DNA of 5,649 bases from the NCBI GenBank assembly GCA_947461185.1, contig CANHJY010000141.1, forward strand, positions 1 through 5,649, given 5' to 3'. This stretch comes from Flavobacteriales bacterium. Lineage in GTDB: Bacteria > Bacteroidota > Bacteroidia > Flavobacteriales_D > Crocinitomicaceae. The notes beneath the pieces are model-generated. The model saw nothing but the letters and a program-made list of their open reading frames with translations. It was not told where the DNA came from and made no database searches. This document shows positions 4,721 to 5,649 of this stretch, piece by piece (position 1 is the first letter of the stretch; the number at the start of each line of letters is the position of its first letter). The translations under genes were made by a program, and so were the position numbers.

Positions 4721-4933
4721 ATGCCAAAGACTCATACTTTCCCGACCTTGTACGATGAGGTAAAAACAGTTAGTATTTCGTTTAAAAAATACATAGACAA
4801 TTATTTTGATTTGCATCATACGCTTGTAAACTTATTTCAACGAAAGGTAGATTTAGTTACAGAGCAATCGCTGTAGAATCCATACTTTATTGAGAGCATA
4901 GAAAAAACCAAACAGTTCCTTTATTCAGCGTAG
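4721..4933 (+). pseudogene. mntA': Chimeric pseudogene: unknown N-terminus joined to a decayed mntA 3' half
   Basis: From the ATG at 4721 the first 18 codons (MPKTHTFPTLYDEVKTVS) have no counterpart in the MNT gene; I do not recognise them with certainty. From codon 19 (4775) to the TAG at 4931-4933, the frame aligns without any indel to codons 50-101 and stop of the MNT antitoxin gene (360-518), with about 43 of 52 residues identical, including the VNLFQRKVDLVTE block. An in-frame TAG at 4874-4876 interrupts it. The GSX10DXD catalytic half is missing, so no activity is possible. No hepT follows. It is the broken end of another MNT-HEPN cassette, joined to the beginning of a different gene by deletion or recombination. 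Confidence 0.78.
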
Positions 4934-4975
4934 CAATCTTCGTGGCCCGTTCCATTTCTGAACTAACCACTTCTC

Positions 4976-5008
4976 TTTTGTCATTATAACAGATTTTGGG
5001 TATATTTA
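4976..5008 (+). promoter_or_regulatory. Putative promoter of the first rhuM-like gene
   Basis: TTTTG at 4976-4980 and TATATTTA at 5001-5008 are separated by exactly 20 bp, matching the Bacteroidota -33/-7 pattern. The start codon at 5017 follows the -7 box by only 8 bp, so the transcript would be leaderless or nearly so. Confidence 0.55.
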
Positions 5009-5016
5009 AGTAAGTT

Positions 5017-5279
5017 ATGAAAAATGAGTTCCTAATTTACCGCCCCAACGAATTGGTTGAGCACATAGAGGTGCGGAGAGAAGATGAAAGTGTTTGGCTT
5101 TCTCAGCTGCAAATGGCAATGTTATATAATAAAACAAAGCACAATATTAGTCTTCATATCACTAATTGTTTCAGGGAAAAAGAGTTAGAAAAAACATCAA
5201 CTGTCAAGAATCCTTGACGGTTCAAAAAGTGGTTAATAGAACGAAGAGAATAATGTTAAAGGTTTGTAATCTTCAATAA
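5017..5279 (+). pseudogene. RhuM-family gene, frameshifted and truncated
   Basis: The frame from 5017 (MKNEFLIYRPNELVEHIEVR, then VWLSQLQMAMLY and NISLHITNCF) is the N-terminus of a Virulence_RhuM (PF13310) protein, including its winged-helix-like DNA-binding region. It hits TGA at 5215-5217. Moving to the frame that starts at 5211 restores the expected continuation SLTVQKVVNRTKR...KVCNLQ to a TAA at 5277-5279. This indicates a single-base loss near 5209. The second half of the family domain (GYRV..RGTQFRIWA) is missing, and the promoter of the next rhuM-like gene begins inside the end of the remnant. RhuM was named from Salmonella pathogenicity island 3; its biochemical role is not established. 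Either a 66-residue HTH-like peptide is made or nothing functional. Confidence 0.8.
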
Positions 5280-5294
5280 AATTCCGTATCTTCA
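5263..5294 (+). promoter_or_regulatory. Putative promoter of the second rhuM-like gene
   Basis: TTTG at 5263-5266 and TATCTTCA at 5287-5294 are separated by exactly 20 bp and fit the Bacteroidota consensus apart from one or two bases of the -7 box. The ATG at 5300 begins 5 bp after the -7 element, close to where transcription should start, which suggests a leaderless mRNA. Confidence 0.5.
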
Positions 5295-5299
5295 ACAGT

Positions 5300-5649
5300 A
5301 TGAAGAATGAAATCATTTTATACCAAACGGACGAATTACCAACACATATCGAAGTTAAAGTTGATGAGCAAAATGAGACATTTTGGCTATCTTTAAATCA
5401 AATATCATCGCTATTTGAAAGAGATAAGTCTGTAATTTCAAGGCACTTAAAGAATATTTTTATTGAAAATGAATTAGATCGCAATTCAGTTGTTGCATTT
5501 TTTGCAACAACTGCAAACGATGGTAAAACATATTCTGTTGAACATTTCAACCTAGACGCTATCCTTTCAGTTGGTTATAGGGTTAATTCTAAACGAGGCA
5601 CCCAATTCCGCATTTGGGCTAATCGGGTGTTAAAAGAATTTCTGCTGAA
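5300..5649 (+). CDS. RhuM-family protein, 5' part (runs off the window)
   Basis: An open frame of 116 codons continues beyond the window edge. It opens with MKNEIILYQTDELPTHIEVK, the standard N-terminus of Bacteroidota RhuM-family (PF13310) proteins. A winged-helix-like segment follows at about 28-54 (FWLSLNQISSLFERDKSVIS..), then SVVAFFATTANDGKTY (63-78), and the family-defining HFNLDAILSVGYRV and RGTQFRIWANRVLKEF (82-114). Typical members are, from memory, above 300 residues, so about a third is visible. No defect is seen in this part. It lies directly behind a decayed paralogue, so the pair is a tandem duplication or replacement. RhuM-family genes are frequent in genomic islands; the function is unproven, though the N-terminus suggests nucleic-acid binding. 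Confidence 0.9.
   Translation, partial: MKNEIILYQTDELPTHIEVKVDEQNETFWLSLNQISSLFERDKSVISRHLKNIFIENELDRNSVVAFFATTANDGKTYSVEHFNLDAILSVGYRVNSKRGTQFRIWANRVLKEFLL

Noticed and set aside
4934..4990. Minus-strand open stretch reading NDKREVVSSEMERATKI
   Set aside because: It reads plausibly as protein, but it is short, has no start context or recognisable family, and runs into the antisense of the mntA relic. It could be a gene remnant but cannot be supported.
5201..5220. Inverted repeat resembling a terminator stem
   Set aside because: It lies within RhuM coding homology, has no following T-tract and is short. It is kept only as a possible cause of the frameshift.

Overview
The window looks like chromosomal DNA of a Bacteroidota bacterium, probably of the Flavobacteria/Sphingobacteria type. 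It is AT-rich. Several promoters fit the Bacteroidota pattern of a -33 TTTG and a -7 TAnnTTTG about 20 bp apart. The gene families also fit: FISUMP (Fib_succ_major) secreted proteins, RhuM-family proteins, and a ParDE pair of Bacteroidota type. This assignment is inference from sequence character; no rRNA or other marker gene is present.

Layout: (1) 1-160 is the 3' end of mnmE, a core tRNA-modification GTPase gene, ending in the diagnostic FCIGK. (2) 161-846 is a compact MNT/HEPN (MntA-HepT) toxin-antitoxin operon with its own promoter. (3) 847-900 is a second copy of the mnmE 3' end, joined directly to the hepT stop codon. (4) 985-1532 is a parD antitoxin gene followed by a parE toxin gene killed by two nonsense codons. 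(5) 1547-1678 is a decayed copy of the hepT 3' end joined to a third copy of the mnmE tail. (6) 1682-1900 (minus strand) is a small XRE-type regulator, divergent from (7) four tandem secreted FISUMP paralogues at 2005-4619. The intergenic region between them carries two near-identical 16-bp palindromes and two oppositely directed promoters that interlock with them. (8) 4721-4933 is a chimeric pseudogene whose second part is a decayed mntA. (9) 5017-5279 is a frameshifted, truncated rhuM-like pseudogene, and 5300 to the end is the first 116 codons of a second rhuM-like gene.

The most informative signal is that the last 17-20 codons of mnmE occur three times in direct orientation. The end of mnmE (trmE/thdF) is a known integration site, for example for the SGI1 family. 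The simplest reading is an accretion hotspot where toxin-antitoxin cassettes have been added or duplicated and have partly decayed. No integrase lies in the window, so the mechanism is inferred.

The second notable system is the XRE-FISUMP locus. Its four exported proteins keep a nearly constant N-terminal half and a constant scaffold around a strongly divergent C-terminal half. That pattern suggests diversified surface or ligand-binding proteins under one XRE-type switch; the function is unknown.
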